A stretch of DNA of 64,000 bases from Pseudomaricurvus sp965656525 (GTDB taxonomy: Bacteria; Pseudomonadota; Gammaproteobacteria; Pseudomonadales; Cellvibrionaceae). How positions within the stretch are numbered: position 1 is the first letter of the stretch; each line of letters starts with the position of its first letter. Positions 36,061 through 45,011 of the stretch are shown in pieces. The notes under the pieces were generated by a model. It saw only the letters and a list, made by a program, of their open reading frames with translations, was not told the DNA's origin and made no database searches. The position numbers were made by a program, and so were the translations under genes. Location: the NCBI GenBank assembly GCA_965656525.1, contig CBFHKY010000008.1:62001-126000 (forward strand), in the 5' to 3' direction.

Positions 36061-36819
36061 TTACGGCCACTTAACAGAAGGTAATTGCTCAAACGCGGGT
36101 TTAGCAAACAGATAACCCTGAAACAGATCAACGCCGTTTTCGACCAAAAAGTCCAGCTCATTTTGTGTTTCAACACCCTCGGCCAACATCTCTATTTTCA
36201 GCTCTTTACACAAAGCCAGTAAATGGCGAGCAATTGCTTGACGAGTCAGGTTGGTGTCGATATCGCGAATTAACCCCATATCAAGCTTAATGAAATCCGT
36301 TTGGAAATCCGCCAGTTGCGCTAAGCCGGAATACCCTGCCCCAAAATCATCCATAGCCGTTTTAAAACCGATTTTTTGATAGTAGTTCACAATTTGGGCG
36401 ACATGGTGGGTGTTTTGCATTTGTTCTGTTTCAGTGAACTCAAACATGATGAGGTGCGGGTTAAAACCGTATTCCTCGACAGCCTCCAAGGTCGTACGAA
36501 TACAGAGCTCAGGTCGATATACCGCATTGGGCATAAAGTTAATACTCAGTATGCGCTCAAGCCCTAATTGGCTTGCGAGTTGAATGGCTTTGACACGACA
36601 CGATTGATCAAATTTATAGAGGTTTTTACTATTCACTTGGGAAAGCATTTCCCACGCGGATTCGTTATTTATGCCCCTAACCAAGGCCTCATAACCAAAA
36701 ACATCTCGATTTTTTAATCGCACAAGAGGCTGAAAGGCCATGCTTAGCTCAATAGGCGGAGTGTCATCTTGTTGGCAAGATTTGCACGATGACTTTTGTT
36801 GTTGAGGGGTTCCAGGCAC
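36061..36819 (-). CDS. Stand-alone EAL domain phosphodiesterase
   Basis: This is a 252-residue protein with one EAL domain and no attached sensor. The motif EAL is at residues 44-46 (GYEALVRG). The later catalytic residues appear complete: NFMPNAVY, FEFTETEQ, MDDFGAGYSGLAQLADFQTDFIKLD and AEGVETQ. It would hydrolyse c-di-GMP. The N-terminal 20 residues contain a cysteine pair in SCKSC. It converges on aceF through a shared terminator. Confidence 0.9.
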   Translation of the reverse strand: MPGTPQQQKSSCKSCQQDDTPPIELSMAFQPLVRLKNRDVFGYEALVRGINNESAWEMLSQVNSKNLYKFDQSCRVKAIQLASQLGLERILSINFMPNAVYRPELCIRTTLEAVEEYGFNPHLIMFEFTETEQMQNTHHVAQIVNYYQKIGFKTAMDDFGAGYSGLAQLADFQTDFIKLDMGLIRDIDTNLTRQAIARHLLALCKELKIEMLAEGVETQNELDFLVENGVDLFQGYLFAKPAFEQLPSVKWP

Positions 36820-36918
36820 AGTTATTTCCTTGGGGGTACATTCAAGGCAGCGGAAGCATAAGGGTTCTTACTGTAAAAATAGTTGCGATGGCAGGATTTA
36901 TCAAGCGCCTTCTGCCAG

Positions 36919-38097
36919 CTAGTTTCCAAGCAAGCGGGTTACAATAGGTTGCGGTGGGTATGCTGAATTTTGTAAAAAATGTATGAATTTTAAGGTGCGG
37001 AAACCATCAAACCAACCATGAAACTGGCTAGCGCCTGAGTGTTTTTCAAGGTGTGGCCAGAGCTTGTCAATGCCAATATGCTGCAGGCCTTGCTGGCTAT
37101 CATGCGATAGTATGGTGAGGTGTTGTTTGAGGGAGGCTGCGCAATAGTTGACGGATTTTGCCAGTGTTAACCATTGCTGCAATTCGGTAAAAATATAAGG
37201 GTGATAGCTGTTGATCGTTGTTGGCGACTGTGCCCAGTTTGGGGTTTGTAAAATTTTTTGTGTGGCCGGCCCTGTACCAAATGGTACGCGGTTTGACATA
37301 CGCGGCTCTAACTCTATAACAGCGTCGCTCACAGAGGCGATCGCTCCCACTTTGGCCAATTTGTTCAGCAGATAAAAGTCTTCGCCGCCTGAGCGTTTCG
37401 GGAAACCTCGTACCTTCGCATACGCGTGTATATCTATGGCCAGGGTACTGCCTAGCGTGAAAAAAGCATAGGGCGATCCGGCCGCTTGCAGTCCATCCCG
37501 ATAATGCCGCAGCGTCATCTCATACAGTTGAGTCGCGGCGCTAATATCACAACCATAATCGCGGTGTGTAAAGTCGTAGCTCAGCGCGCAAGCTTGCTGA
37601 TTTTCGGCAGCAGCATGGAAATAGTTGGCAGGCCAATATGCATCGGCGTCGGTGCTATGAATCCATCGGCTTTTCAGGTGGCCCAACTGATGTAAGGCGC
37701 AGGCCAAATCTGCACCTATTTTGCGTGCTAGGCCAACACCTTGTTTTGCGGGTATGGGCGCTGCTTCTCGGTCTACTAAAAGTAGGCCCCAATGCTGGCC
37801 CCCAAATAAAGCGAGGTTCTGGTTCTGCCATTGGCACGAATAATGGGCGTGGATGTAAGACAGTAGATCCAGATTGTTGTTGTTGGCTGCGGTCGAGTCT
37901 GGGCGATTTACAATCACAATCGCTAAGGCGTTGTGAGGCTGAAGTTGCGATTGAATTAAGCGCTCACAGAAGTCGTAGGGTTCGTCAAATGAGGGTATCA
38001 AGACAACGTGATGGTATTGAGTGGTTTGTGTCCAGCTGCTCAATAAGGCTGTCTCAGGCTCGGCATGGCGTTGCAAGTACTGCTGAGTGGCTTTCAC
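36919..38097 (-). CDS. Glycosyltransferase family 2-like protein beside miaE
   Basis: The 392-residue protein looks like a GT-A fold glycosyltransferase. It begins with a nucleotide-sugar-binding segment (HVVLIPSFDEP, AIVIVNRPDS), then a DxD-like motif (Asp150-Ala-Asp152 in STDADAYWP), and the GGED acidic motif (Glu239, Asp240). The C-terminal part has no recognisable domain. No signal peptide or membrane helix is evident. It sits about 50 bases after miaE on the same strand, so co-transcription is likely. I know of no published function. Confidence 0.65.
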   Translation of the reverse strand: MKATQQYLQRHAEPETALLSSWTQTTQYHHVVLIPSFDEPYDFCERLIQSQLQPHNALAIVIVNRPDSTAANNNNLDLLSYIHAHYSCQWQNQNLALFGGQHWGLLLVDREAAPIPAKQGVGLARKIGADLACALHQLGHLKSRWIHSTDADAYWPANYFHAAAENQQACALSYDFTHRDYGCDISAATQLYEMTLRHYRDGLQAAGSPYAFFTLGSTLAIDIHAYAKVRGFPKRSGGEDFYLLNKLAKVGAIASVSDAVIELEPRMSNRVPFGTGPATQKILQTPNWAQSPTTINSYHPYIFTELQQWLTLAKSVNYCAASLKQHLTILSHDSQQGLQHIGIDKLWPHLEKHSGASQFHGWFDGFRTLKFIHFLQNSAYPPQPIVTRLLGN

Positions 38098-38147
38098 TGT
38101 TAGGCCTAGCCTCGATGTTGGTGCTTATATTTATGCAAGGCGGTTAT

Positions 38148-38720
38148 TTAATGCAACGCGGCACGGATGGGCAAGTGTTGTACGATGTCGGCCTCGGCAT
38201 CTAATAACTCATCTGTGCGTTGTATGATGTCCTTTTCTGTGAAGTATTCGCAAGCTAGGTCGTAAAAAAGCGTGTTGTGTTTGTCCTCTGAACGAGCAAT
38301 CAAGCGATAAAAATCCTGCAACTTTCCATTGGGCAGTGCTTCACCCACTAAGCCAAAGCGTTCACATCCACGAGCTTCGATGATCCCAGCGGTGAGAAGC
38401 CGATCCAAAAAGTAGGCGTCTGTACCTTTGCGAATGGTTTTTCGGAATGCATTCACGTAGGGGTCCTTCGCATCGGCCCCCAGTATCAATCCGCGCTCGG
38501 TCATGATTTTTACTACTTCACGAAAATGGGTCATTTCTTCAATGGCTAAATCAATCATGGCCTTCACTAGCTTGGGGCGATCAGGGTAGTGAGAAAGCAT
38601 GGATATGGCCATTCCGGAAGCCTTTTTCTCGGCAGCGGCATGGTCCATCAAGAAGTTATCGAGATCATTGAGCACAGTTTGAGTCCAGACCGAAGTCGTG
38701 GCGTAACGCAATTTGAACAT
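38148..38720 (-). CDS. miaE: tRNA-(ms[2]io[6]A)-hydroxylase MiaE
   Basis: MiaE is the di-iron monooxygenase that hydroxylates ms2i6A at position 37 of tRNAs reading U-starting codons. The 190-residue ferritin-like helical protein has the paired metal ligands in DHAAAEKKASGMA, IEEMTHFREV, EARGCERF and EDKHNTLF, which are family-typical. The glycosyltransferase-like gene follows on the same strand. fabV lies divergently upstream. Confidence 0.93.
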   Translation of the reverse strand: MFKLRYATTSVWTQTVLNDLDNFLMDHAAAEKKASGMAISMLSHYPDRPKLVKAMIDLAIEEMTHFREVVKIMTERGLILGADAKDPYVNAFRKTIRKGTDAYFLDRLLTAGIIEARGCERFGLVGEALPNGKLQDFYRLIARSEDKHNTLFYDLACEYFTEKDIIQRTDELLDAEADIVQHLPIRAALH

Positions 38721-38977
38721 AAAGTAACCGGTGGCCTAACAGATGCGATAAAGGTTGGGCATTATAACGACTCAGACGAGGAAAATAGACTGTCATTGGC
38801 CTGAAATCTGAGACTTTGTGTCAGGGAATGGCGTGAAATGACTGTTTTCTCTGAGAGCGCTGATATAATGGCCGTGAATTTTACAATAAGACGCGTCTAG
38901 TGCAGGCACACTTAAGCGATTTAATCGGATTAAGGGCGCTTGCTTGACCAGATAACCATCGTTGACAGGACTGATTC

Positions 38978-40162
38978 ATGATCATCAAACCAAAGGTTCG
39001 TGGTTTTATTTGTACCACTGCTCACCCCGTTGGCTGCGAGGCCCATGTGAAAGAGCAAATTGATTTCATCAAAGACAAAGGCGCGATTGAAGATGCACCT
39101 AAAAATGTATTGGTGATTGGTTGCTCTAATGGTTATGGGTTGGCGTCTCGTATTACGTCGGCTTTTGGTGGTGGCGCCAGCACTTTAGGGGTGTGTTTTG
39201 AGAAACCCCCAACCGAAAAACGTACGGCTTCCGCAGGTTATTACAACACCGCTGCGTTTGAAAAGTTCGCTCAGCAAGAAGGGCTGTACGCAAAAACTAT
39301 TAACGGCGATGCCTTTTCTGATGAGTGCAAAGCGCAAGCAGTATCGCTGATTAAAGAGGGTATGGGCAAAGTTGATCTTGTTGTCTATAGCTTAGGAGCT
39401 CCACGCCGTCAGGACCCGAAAACAGGGGAGGTGTATTCCAGCGTATTGAAACCCATTAACCAAAGCTACACTGCGAAGAATCTAAATACTGACACTCAGC
39501 TTATTTCTCAAATGACCATCGATGCGGCCTCTGAAGAAGAAATCGCACAAACTGTTAAAGTGATGGGCGGCGAAGATTGGGAGCTGTGGATCGAGGCCTT
39601 AAAAGACGCCGACCTATTGGCAGACGGCTGTAGAACCGTCGCTTACACTTACATTGGCGAGAAAATCACTTGGCCAATTTACGGTCAAGCCACTATTGGC
39701 AAAGCGAAAGAAGATCTGGATCGTGCGGCTCAAGCGATTGATACACAACTGGCCAGCGTCAACGGATCTGCCAGTGTGGCCGTATTAAAAGCCTTGGTGA
39801 CTCAATCCAGTTCCGCGATTCCCATCATGCCGCTGTATCTTTCGATCGTCTTCAAAGTGATGAAAGAGGAAGGTACACATGAGGGTTGTATCGAGCAGTT
39901 ATACCGGCTGTTTACGGAAGGCCTGTATACATCGACCCCTCGTTTGGACGACAAAAACCGTCTGCGTATGGATGAACTGGAATTGCGTCCAGAAACCCAA
40001 GCTAAAATCGAAGCGTTGTGGGCCGATGTGACTCAAGAGTCGCTGTACGAGGTAACCGATTACCAAGGTTATAAAGAGGCGTTCCTCAAGCTGTTTGGTT
40101 TCGGTGTTGACGGTGTGGATTATGATGTGGACGTAGATCCAGTCGTCGAGGCGCACTTTTAA
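38978..40162 (+). CDS. fabV: Trans-2-enoyl-ACP/CoA reductase FabV
   Basis: FabV is the NADH-dependent enoyl reductase of fatty acid synthesis in Vibrio and Pseudomonas and is naturally resistant to triclosan. The 394-residue protein has the start MIIKPKVRGFICTTAHP, an NAD-binding glycine-rich segment (VLVIGCSNGYGLASRI), and the Tyr-x8-Lys active site in TYIGEKITWPIYGQ. It is transcribed alone. A terminator is visible after it at 40246-40274. Confidence 0.97.
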   Translation: MIIKPKVRGFICTTAHPVGCEAHVKEQIDFIKDKGAIEDAPKNVLVIGCSNGYGLASRITSAFGGGASTLGVCFEKPPTEKRTASAGYYNTAAFEKFAQQEGLYAKTINGDAFSDECKAQAVSLIKEGMGKVDLVVYSLGAPRRQDPKTGEVYSSVLKPINQSYTAKNLNTDTQLISQMTIDAASEEEIAQTVKVMGGEDWELWIEALKDADLLADGCRTVAYTYIGEKITWPIYGQATIGKAKEDLDRAAQAIDTQLASVNGSASVAVLKALVTQSSSAIPIMPLYLSIVFKVMKEEGTHEGCIEQLYRLFTEGLYTSTPRLDDKNRLRMDELELRPETQAKIEALWADVTQESLYEVTDYQGYKEAFLKLFGFGVDGVDYDVDVDPVVEAHF

Positions 40163-40245
40163 ACCTGTTCTTGTGGGCAATTTGCGCGCAACGATACCTT
40201 TACAGAGCATCTGCTGGATGCTCTAGTTAAGCTCGATGCCATGTT

Positions 40246-40274
40246 AAAGCGGTTTCCTAAGGGGCCGCTTTTTT
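40246..40274 (+). terminator. Rho-independent terminator after fabV
   Basis: AAAGCGG (40246-40252) pairs with CCGCTTT (40265-40271), with six T from 40269. It lies about 85 bases after the fabV stop. Confidence 0.8.
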
Positions 40275-40409
40275 GTTTCTTAGTAAAGCTTTTGATCGAC
40301 CTGACTTGTGTTGATTGGATGGGGACCAGTTTTTCTTGGTACTCACGCAGACCCAACCGCATTCGAAATCATAGTATGACTTTGAATGACGGTTATTTTG
40401 GAGTTGTTG

Positions 40410-41312
40410 ATGGCAGATTTACACACAACATTGGTAGAAATTGATCTGTCTTATGGCAAACCTGTGGTTATTAGCCCTTTGGTGCGGCGGATTACCGCAA
40501 ACAACCCCAGTCTTTTTACTGGCCCTGGAACCAACACTTACATTGTTGGACGTGAGCGATTCATCGTTATTGACCCTGGTCCGGACGACCCCCGTCATGT
40601 GAGTGCTATTCTAGGCGCGACAAACGGTCAAATTGACGTAATTTTGGCCACCCATGGGCATGAAGATCATTCCCCTGCAGCCAAATCTCTAGCCGATGTC
40701 ACGGGGGCCAAAATGATGGGCCTGCGGCCTGATCTAAGCCTCGACTATATCGATAAAACTTTTGCCCCCGATGTTTCACTGCAGGAAGGTGATGTAATTG
40801 AAGGCGATGGTTTTCAGTTAGAAGCAATCATGACGCCGGGACACTTAAGAGATCATGTCTGTTTTTTGCTTAAGGAAGAGGGCATGCTGTTTGCTGGTGA
40901 TCACATCATGCAGGGAGCTACTGTTGTTATCGTGACTCACCACGGTGGTTCTATGGGGGATTATTTGAAATCCCTAAAAAAGCTACAAGGGCGCAATATT
41001 CAATTCCTAGCGCCAGCTCATGGGCACCTTTTGTCTTCTGCAGATCAAGTGTTACAAGAGCTGCACGACCACCGTATGTCTCGCGAACACAAAGTACTGA
41101 ATGTACTAAAACAGCGCCAGCGAGGGACAATACAGGAATTGGCACCCTTAGTTTACCCTGAAGTAGAAGGCGATATGATCAAAGCCACACACGTTATTCT
41201 CAACGCGCACTTACAAAAGCTGGTAGAGGACGGTGTGTTGAGGCGGCATCATAAAAAGCATTGGATTGTGGACGAAGAGATTTGGGAGTTGGTTGAAGGC
41301 TCTGTTGGGTAG
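40410..41312 (+). CDS. MBL-fold metallohydrolase, LACTB2-like
   Basis: This 300-residue metallo-beta-lactamase fold protein has the zinc motif THGHEDH (the HxHxDH signature) in DVILATHGHEDHSPAAKSL. It carries a C-terminal winged-helix region like human LACTB2 and bacterial relatives (REHKVLNVLKQRQRGTIQELA). Members are nucleases or hydrolases; the substrate here is unknown. I chose ATG 40410, with GGAG six bases before it. An upstream in-frame ATG at 40386 is less likely. It stands alone between fabV and dapA. Confidence 0.85.
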   Translation: MADLHTTLVEIDLSYGKPVVISPLVRRITANNPSLFTGPGTNTYIVGRERFIVIDPGPDDPRHVSAILGATNGQIDVILATHGHEDHSPAAKSLADVTGAKMMGLRPDLSLDYIDKTFAPDVSLQEGDVIEGDGFQLEAIMTPGHLRDHVCFLLKEEGMLFAGDHIMQGATVVIVTHHGGSMGDYLKSLKKLQGRNIQFLAPAHGHLLSSADQVLQELHDHRMSREHKVLNVLKQRQRGTIQELAPLVYPEVEGDMIKATHVILNAHLQKLVEDGVLRRHHKKHWIVDEEIWELVEGSVG

Positions 41313-41418
41313 GGCCAGCTCTTGCTATTAAAGCAAAAAGAAATTGACGCGGGAACTTGTGTCGGGGGTGGGGCGTCAGTACCATTACGCTTTTGCTTTT
41401 CCCTGACGGAGATGGTGC

Positions 41419-42294
41419 ATGTTGCAAGGTAGTATGGTGGCCCTAGTTACCCCAATGGACGCAGACGGCGGACTCGATTGGGAGGGTTTGCACAAACTGG
41501 TGGACTGGCACCTTGAAAAGGGAACGCACGCCATTGTGGCGGTGGGAACAACCGGCGAATCAGCCACATTGAATGTGGATGAACATTTGCAAGTGATCAA
41601 AAAAGTGGTTGATCAGGTGAATGGTCAAATTCCAGTGATTGCAGGTACCGGCGCGAACTCAACTTGGGAAGCGATCGAACTGACCTTCGCCGCACAAAAA
41701 GCTGGGGCAGATGCCTGCTTATCCGTTACGCCCTATTACAACAAACCCACACAAGAGGGGTTGTTTCTTCATCATCAAGCCATTGCAAAAGCCGTTGCTT
41801 TGCCGCAGTTGCTCTACAATGTACCCGGTCGTACAGGTGTAGATATGTTGCCAGAAACCACCGTGCGGTTGTCTAAAGTCGATAACATTATTGGCATTAA
41901 AGACGCTACCGGCGATTTAGAGCGAGCCAAGTGGTTAGTAGAGCATACCAGTGATGATTTCTTGTTGATTTCGGGTGATGACATAACCGCTGTCGAACTT
42001 ATGCTACTTGGTGGTAAAGGGGATATCAGTGTGACGGCTAATGTAGCACCAGCCGAAATCGCTAAAATGTGTGAGCTGGCAATTGCTGGCCACGCCGAGG
42101 CCGCTCGTGCGGTTCATCAACAGTTGGTGCCAGTGCATAATGCCATGTTTGTGGAATCTAATCCGATTCCCGTAAAGTGGGCAGTGGCCGAGCAGGGCTT
42201 GGCGCAAGGCGGAATGCGTTTGCCAATGACCTCGTTGTCGAGCCAATATCATCAACAAGTCAGAGACGCGTTGCTTAATGCCGGTTTGCTTTAA
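41419..42294 (+). CDS. dapA: 4-hydroxy-tetrahydrodipicolinate synthase
   Basis: DapA condenses pyruvate with aspartate semialdehyde in lysine and diaminopimelate synthesis. The (beta/alpha)8 protein of 291 residues has GTTGESATL, the catalytic tyrosine in YNVPGRTGVDM, and the Schiff-base lysine in IIGIKDATGD. bamC follows 30 bases later, as in Pseudomonas and other gammaproteobacteria. Confidence 0.97.
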   Translation: MLQGSMVALVTPMDADGGLDWEGLHKLVDWHLEKGTHAIVAVGTTGESATLNVDEHLQVIKKVVDQVNGQIPVIAGTGANSTWEAIELTFAAQKAGADACLSVTPYYNKPTQEGLFLHHQAIAKAVALPQLLYNVPGRTGVDMLPETTVRLSKVDNIIGIKDATGDLERAKWLVEHTSDDFLLISGDDITAVELMLLGGKGDISVTANVAPAEIAKMCELAIAGHAEAARAVHQQLVPVHNAMFVESNPIPVKWAVAEQGLAQGGMRLPMTSLSSQYHQQVRDALLNAGLL

Positions 42295-42324
42295 CACGCT
42301 CATATTCATAAAGACGATTACATA

Positions 42325-43500
42325 ATGATGAAACAAACACTAACTCGTGCGACGCTTATTACAGCTTTCTTGGGGGCGACGGGTTGCAGTTCCTTGTTCG
42401 GGCCAGAAGGTTTTTTCCGTGATCGTGGTGAAGATTACTTGAATGCTGAGGTGATGAAGCCGATTGAGTTGCCAGAAGGCGCGAGCGATGAGCGTATTGG
42501 CCAGCTGTACGTCATTCCTCCTGCGACTGAAACCGCGTTTAATGTTGTAGAAAAGTTTGAAGTTCCACGACCGCAGCCGCTTTCAATGAACGCTTTTAGC
42601 GAACACGTTAAAATTCAGAAGTTGGGTAATGAGAGCTGGATTTTAGTGGCCGCAGCGCCGGCAGGAGTCTGGCCACAAGTGCGTGCCTTTTTAGGGCAAA
42701 ACAATTTAGAGGTGGTGTTTGAAAACCCCAGTAGCGGCATTATCGAAACGGCGTGGTTAAAGTTTCAGGATGATCAGGGCACCAAAGACAAGTACCGTAT
42801 AAAAATTGAACAGGGTGTGCAGCCAGACAGCACCGAAATCCATATTTTGCACATCAGTGTGGATGAAAATATTCCAGGGCGTGGACAAGTTAATTGGCCA
42901 AAACAATCGGTGAGCTCAGAAAGAGAGTCTTGGATGCGTGATGAATTGGCAACAGCGATAGCAACCAATCCTAGCTCTCAAGCTGCTTCCTTAATGGCGC
43001 AAACTATTGCTTCTGATGCCAAAGTTGATTTGGATATGGAGGGTGATGAGCCCATCTTGACCATGACGCTAGACTCTGTGAGAGCGTGGGCAACGATTGA
43101 GCACGCCGTGCAACAAGAAGGCTTCACGTTGTGGCAAGCTGATGACAGTGTCGGCATTTTCTATGTTGGTTATGAACCAGTTGTGGAGCAGGATGAGCCT
43201 GGTTTCTTGAGCCGTTGGCTGGGATTGGGTAACGATGAGCCTCTGGTGCCAAGTACACCGTATTCGTTGGATGAAGTTTTGGGGCATCTGCAGTTAGAGT
43301 CTACAGCGGTCAACCGTAAAATCTTTAACCGTGTGCAAACCGTATCGCCAGAACCTTTGGATAATGTGCCAGGCTATCTTATTGTGGTTCGAGGTTATAA
43401 CGGTGAAATAGAGGTTAGAATTCGCGATGGTTATGCCCAGCTGATCCCTAAAAAAGAAGCGAGAAAACTGCTGTCTATTGTGCGACATAACTTGATTTAA
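42325..43500 (+). CDS. bamC: Outer membrane assembly lipoprotein BamC (NlpB)
   Basis: BamC is a lipoprotein of the BAM complex. The signal peptide ends at a lipobox-like GATGC, with the lipidated Cys at residue 21. The N-terminal unstructured part contains the typical YLNAEVMKPIELP segment. Two helix-grip domains follow (about 95-210 and 220-391). The start could be the first or second of two adjacent ATG codons. It lies between dapA and the MBL gene at 43513, which start 30 and 12 bases away. Confidence 0.9.
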   Translation: MMKQTLTRATLITAFLGATGCSSLFGPEGFFRDRGEDYLNAEVMKPIELPEGASDERIGQLYVIPPATETAFNVVEKFEVPRPQPLSMNAFSEHVKIQKLGNESWILVAAAPAGVWPQVRAFLGQNNLEVVFENPSSGIIETAWLKFQDDQGTKDKYRIKIEQGVQPDSTEIHILHISVDENIPGRGQVNWPKQSVSSERESWMRDELATAIATNPSSQAASLMAQTIASDAKVDLDMEGDEPILTMTLDSVRAWATIEHAVQQEGFTLWQADDSVGIFYVGYEPVVEQDEPGFLSRWLGLGNDEPLVPSTPYSLDEVLGHLQLESTAVNRKIFNRVQTVSPEPLDNVPGYLIVVRGYNGEIEVRIRDGYAQLIPKKEARKLLSIVRHNLI

Positions 43501-43512
43501 GCGTAATTTTCC

Positions 43513-44271
43513 ATGCGGTTTGCATCTCTGGGCAGCGGCAGCAAAGGCAATGGTACGCTTGTTGGTTGGCAAGATAGGTTGTTCTTGGTCGATTGCGGCT
43601 TCACAGTCAAAGAAGTGGAGCGACGGATGGCGCGTTTAGATTGCGTGCCATCCGATCTGACCGCCATTTTGGTCACCCATGAGCACGCTGATCATCTAAA
43701 GGGTGTGGCTCCTCTCGCTCGTAAATACCGTCTGCCCGTGTACATGACCCCGGGTACCTTTCATGTGCGCTCTATTGGTGAGCTTCCTTTTCTGCATATG
43801 ATTGAAGGCTACCAGCCTTTTTACTTTGATGATCTGGAAATTCAGCCCGTCGCGGTTCCTCACGATGCTCGTGAGCCGGCTCAGTTTATTTTTAATGTTG
43901 CTGGTAAGCGCCTTGGTATTTTGACGGATCTTGGTACTATTAGCCCTCATGTAGAGACATTTTTTAGTGAATGTGACGCTCTGTTGGTGGAAGCCAATCA
44001 TGATTTACACATGCTAACCGTAGGTGCTTACCCTGCGTCTCTGAAGCGCCGCGTCGGAGGCGCATGGGGGCATCTTAACAATGATCAAACAGCCAGCTTT
44101 TTGGGAAGAGTGAATCAAGAAAAGCTTCGCCATTTAGTGATTGGGCACATCAGCCAACAAAATAACAGTATTGAATGTGCTCGCGCGGTGCTCGACCCTG
44201 TTACCGCAGATATTCAATGTGTGAAGTACGCGTGCCAAGATCAAGGGTTTGATTGGGTAGATATCATCTAG
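43513..44271 (+). CDS. MBL-fold metallohydrolase of the YycJ/WalJ-like group
   Basis: A 252-residue metallo-beta-lactamase fold protein. It begins MRFASLGSGSKGNGTLVG, then has the zinc motif THEHADH (HxHxDH) in AILVTHEHADHLKG, and a second GHISQQNNS region. This matches the YycJ-like group, which acts as a nuclease or processing factor in some bacteria; its substrate here is unknown. It follows bamC by 12 bases, a pairing seen in Pseudomonas, where purC comes next. In this window purC is missing and a PilZ gene follows instead. Confidence 0.85.
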   Translation: MRFASLGSGSKGNGTLVGWQDRLFLVDCGFTVKEVERRMARLDCVPSDLTAILVTHEHADHLKGVAPLARKYRLPVYMTPGTFHVRSIGELPFLHMIEGYQPFYFDDLEIQPVAVPHDAREPAQFIFNVAGKRLGILTDLGTISPHVETFFSECDALLVEANHDLHMLTVGAYPASLKRRVGGAWGHLNNDQTASFLGRVNQEKLRHLVIGHISQQNNSIECARAVLDPVTADIQCVKYACQDQGFDWVDII

Positions 44272-44323
44272 CGCTCATACTTATGGGTTGCTCTTAGCCA
44301 AGCAGTCGTACTTTTTGCAAGTG

Positions 44324-44342
44324 GGTTTGCTTGATACAAACC
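44324..44342 (+). terminator. Weak hairpin after the MBL gene
   Basis: GGTTTG (44324-44329) pairs with CAAACC (44337-44342), with a seven-base loop. Flanking bases extend the stem imperfectly, and no clear T run follows. It may end the dapA-bamC-MBL transcript. Confidence 0.3.
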
Positions 44343-44517
44343 TGCTTATTTCCTCAGTCTCAGGCTTCTTCGTTTGTCTGATGAGCAGTGATCTCTTTGA
44401 TACCTTAGCCCGCGTACCTTTATTGAGCGTAAGTTGTTGTGTAATAAGGGTTTATTCGCTTGATAATATATGGTTATATGATGAGCATGGTTTTTTAGGC
44501 ACTAAGGAGTTCATGTT

Positions 44518-44787
44518 TTGGACGATAGAAGAAGGTTTGAGCGTCGGCCCACCTCAATCCGAGTAGAAATTTCTCATCCAGCCATTGGCGATATTGTCGG
44601 CTTTGCGCGAGACGTTTCCGATGGTGGTGCCTCCGTTAGAGTAGAGCATTCACAAGTACCGCCAATCGGGACATTTGTGGATGTGGTGTTTAAGAAAGTG
44701 GTGGGCACTATTAACGAAGAGCCGGTCAAAATGCAGGTGGTTTACCAGCAAAAAAATATCCTTGGCCTGATGTTTTGTAGCCGTTAA
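44518..44787 (+). CDS. PilZ domain c-di-GMP receptor
   Basis: This is an 89-residue single PilZ domain. The c-di-GMP-binding residues are present: the arginine pair in RRRFERR near the start and the DxSxxG pattern in RDVSDGGASV. It is probably an adaptor that changes partner behaviour when c-di-GMP binds. The start is a TTG at 44518, with AAGGAG eight bases before it. A nearer ATG at 44513 is in another frame and gives only 18 codons, so the TTG is supported by the domain. A -10-like TGATAATAT lies about 55 bases upstream. Confidence 0.88.
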   Translation: MDDRRRFERRPTSIRVEISHPAIGDIVGFARDVSDGGASVRVEHSQVPPIGTFVDVVFKKVVGTINEEPVKMQVVYQQKNILGLMFCSR

Positions 44788-44802
44788 AACGCTGCGATCA
44801 CT

Positions 44803-44957
44803 ACCACCACCACCNNNNNNNNNNNNNNNNNNNNNNNNNNNNNNNNNNNNNNNNNNNNNNNNNNNNNNNNNNNNNNNNNNNNNNNNNNNNNNNNNNNNNN
44901 NNNNNNNNNNNNNACCACCACCACGTTAGGTCTGGTATACAGCTCTAACGTGGTGGT
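44803..44957. repeat. (ACC)n tandem repeat and inverted repeat around an assembly gap
   Basis: Four ACC units end at the left edge of the gap (44803-44814), and ACC units begin again at its right edge (44914-44924). Right of the gap, ACCACCACGTTAG (44917-44929) and CTAACGTGGTGGT (44945-44957) form a perfect 13-base inverted repeat with a 15-base loop. It lies between the PilZ gene (plus) and the leucine-rich lipoprotein (minus) and may serve as a bidirectional terminator. The assembly probably broke because of the repeat and hairpin. Confidence 0.7.
44815..44913. other. Assembly gap (99 N)
   Basis: Ninety-nine consecutive N, flanked on both sides by ACC repeat units. The unknown part is likely more ACC repeat, possibly with a second hairpin arm. 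Confidence 0.98.
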
Positions 44958-45011
44958 TGCCTAAAGTCATTATTCTTAGACATCATATTCAATAATTTTT
45001 GCTCGCAAAAG

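Noticed and set aside
37638..38204. 188-codon plus-strand open frame
   Set aside because: It lies entirely antisense to the glycosyltransferase-like gene and the end of miaE. It is Arg/Leu-rich, without domain signals.
44288..44566. 92-codon plus-strand open frame overlapping the PilZ gene
   Set aside because: It is in a different frame from PilZ and has no domain. Its end uses the ATG at 44513 but gives no recognisable protein.
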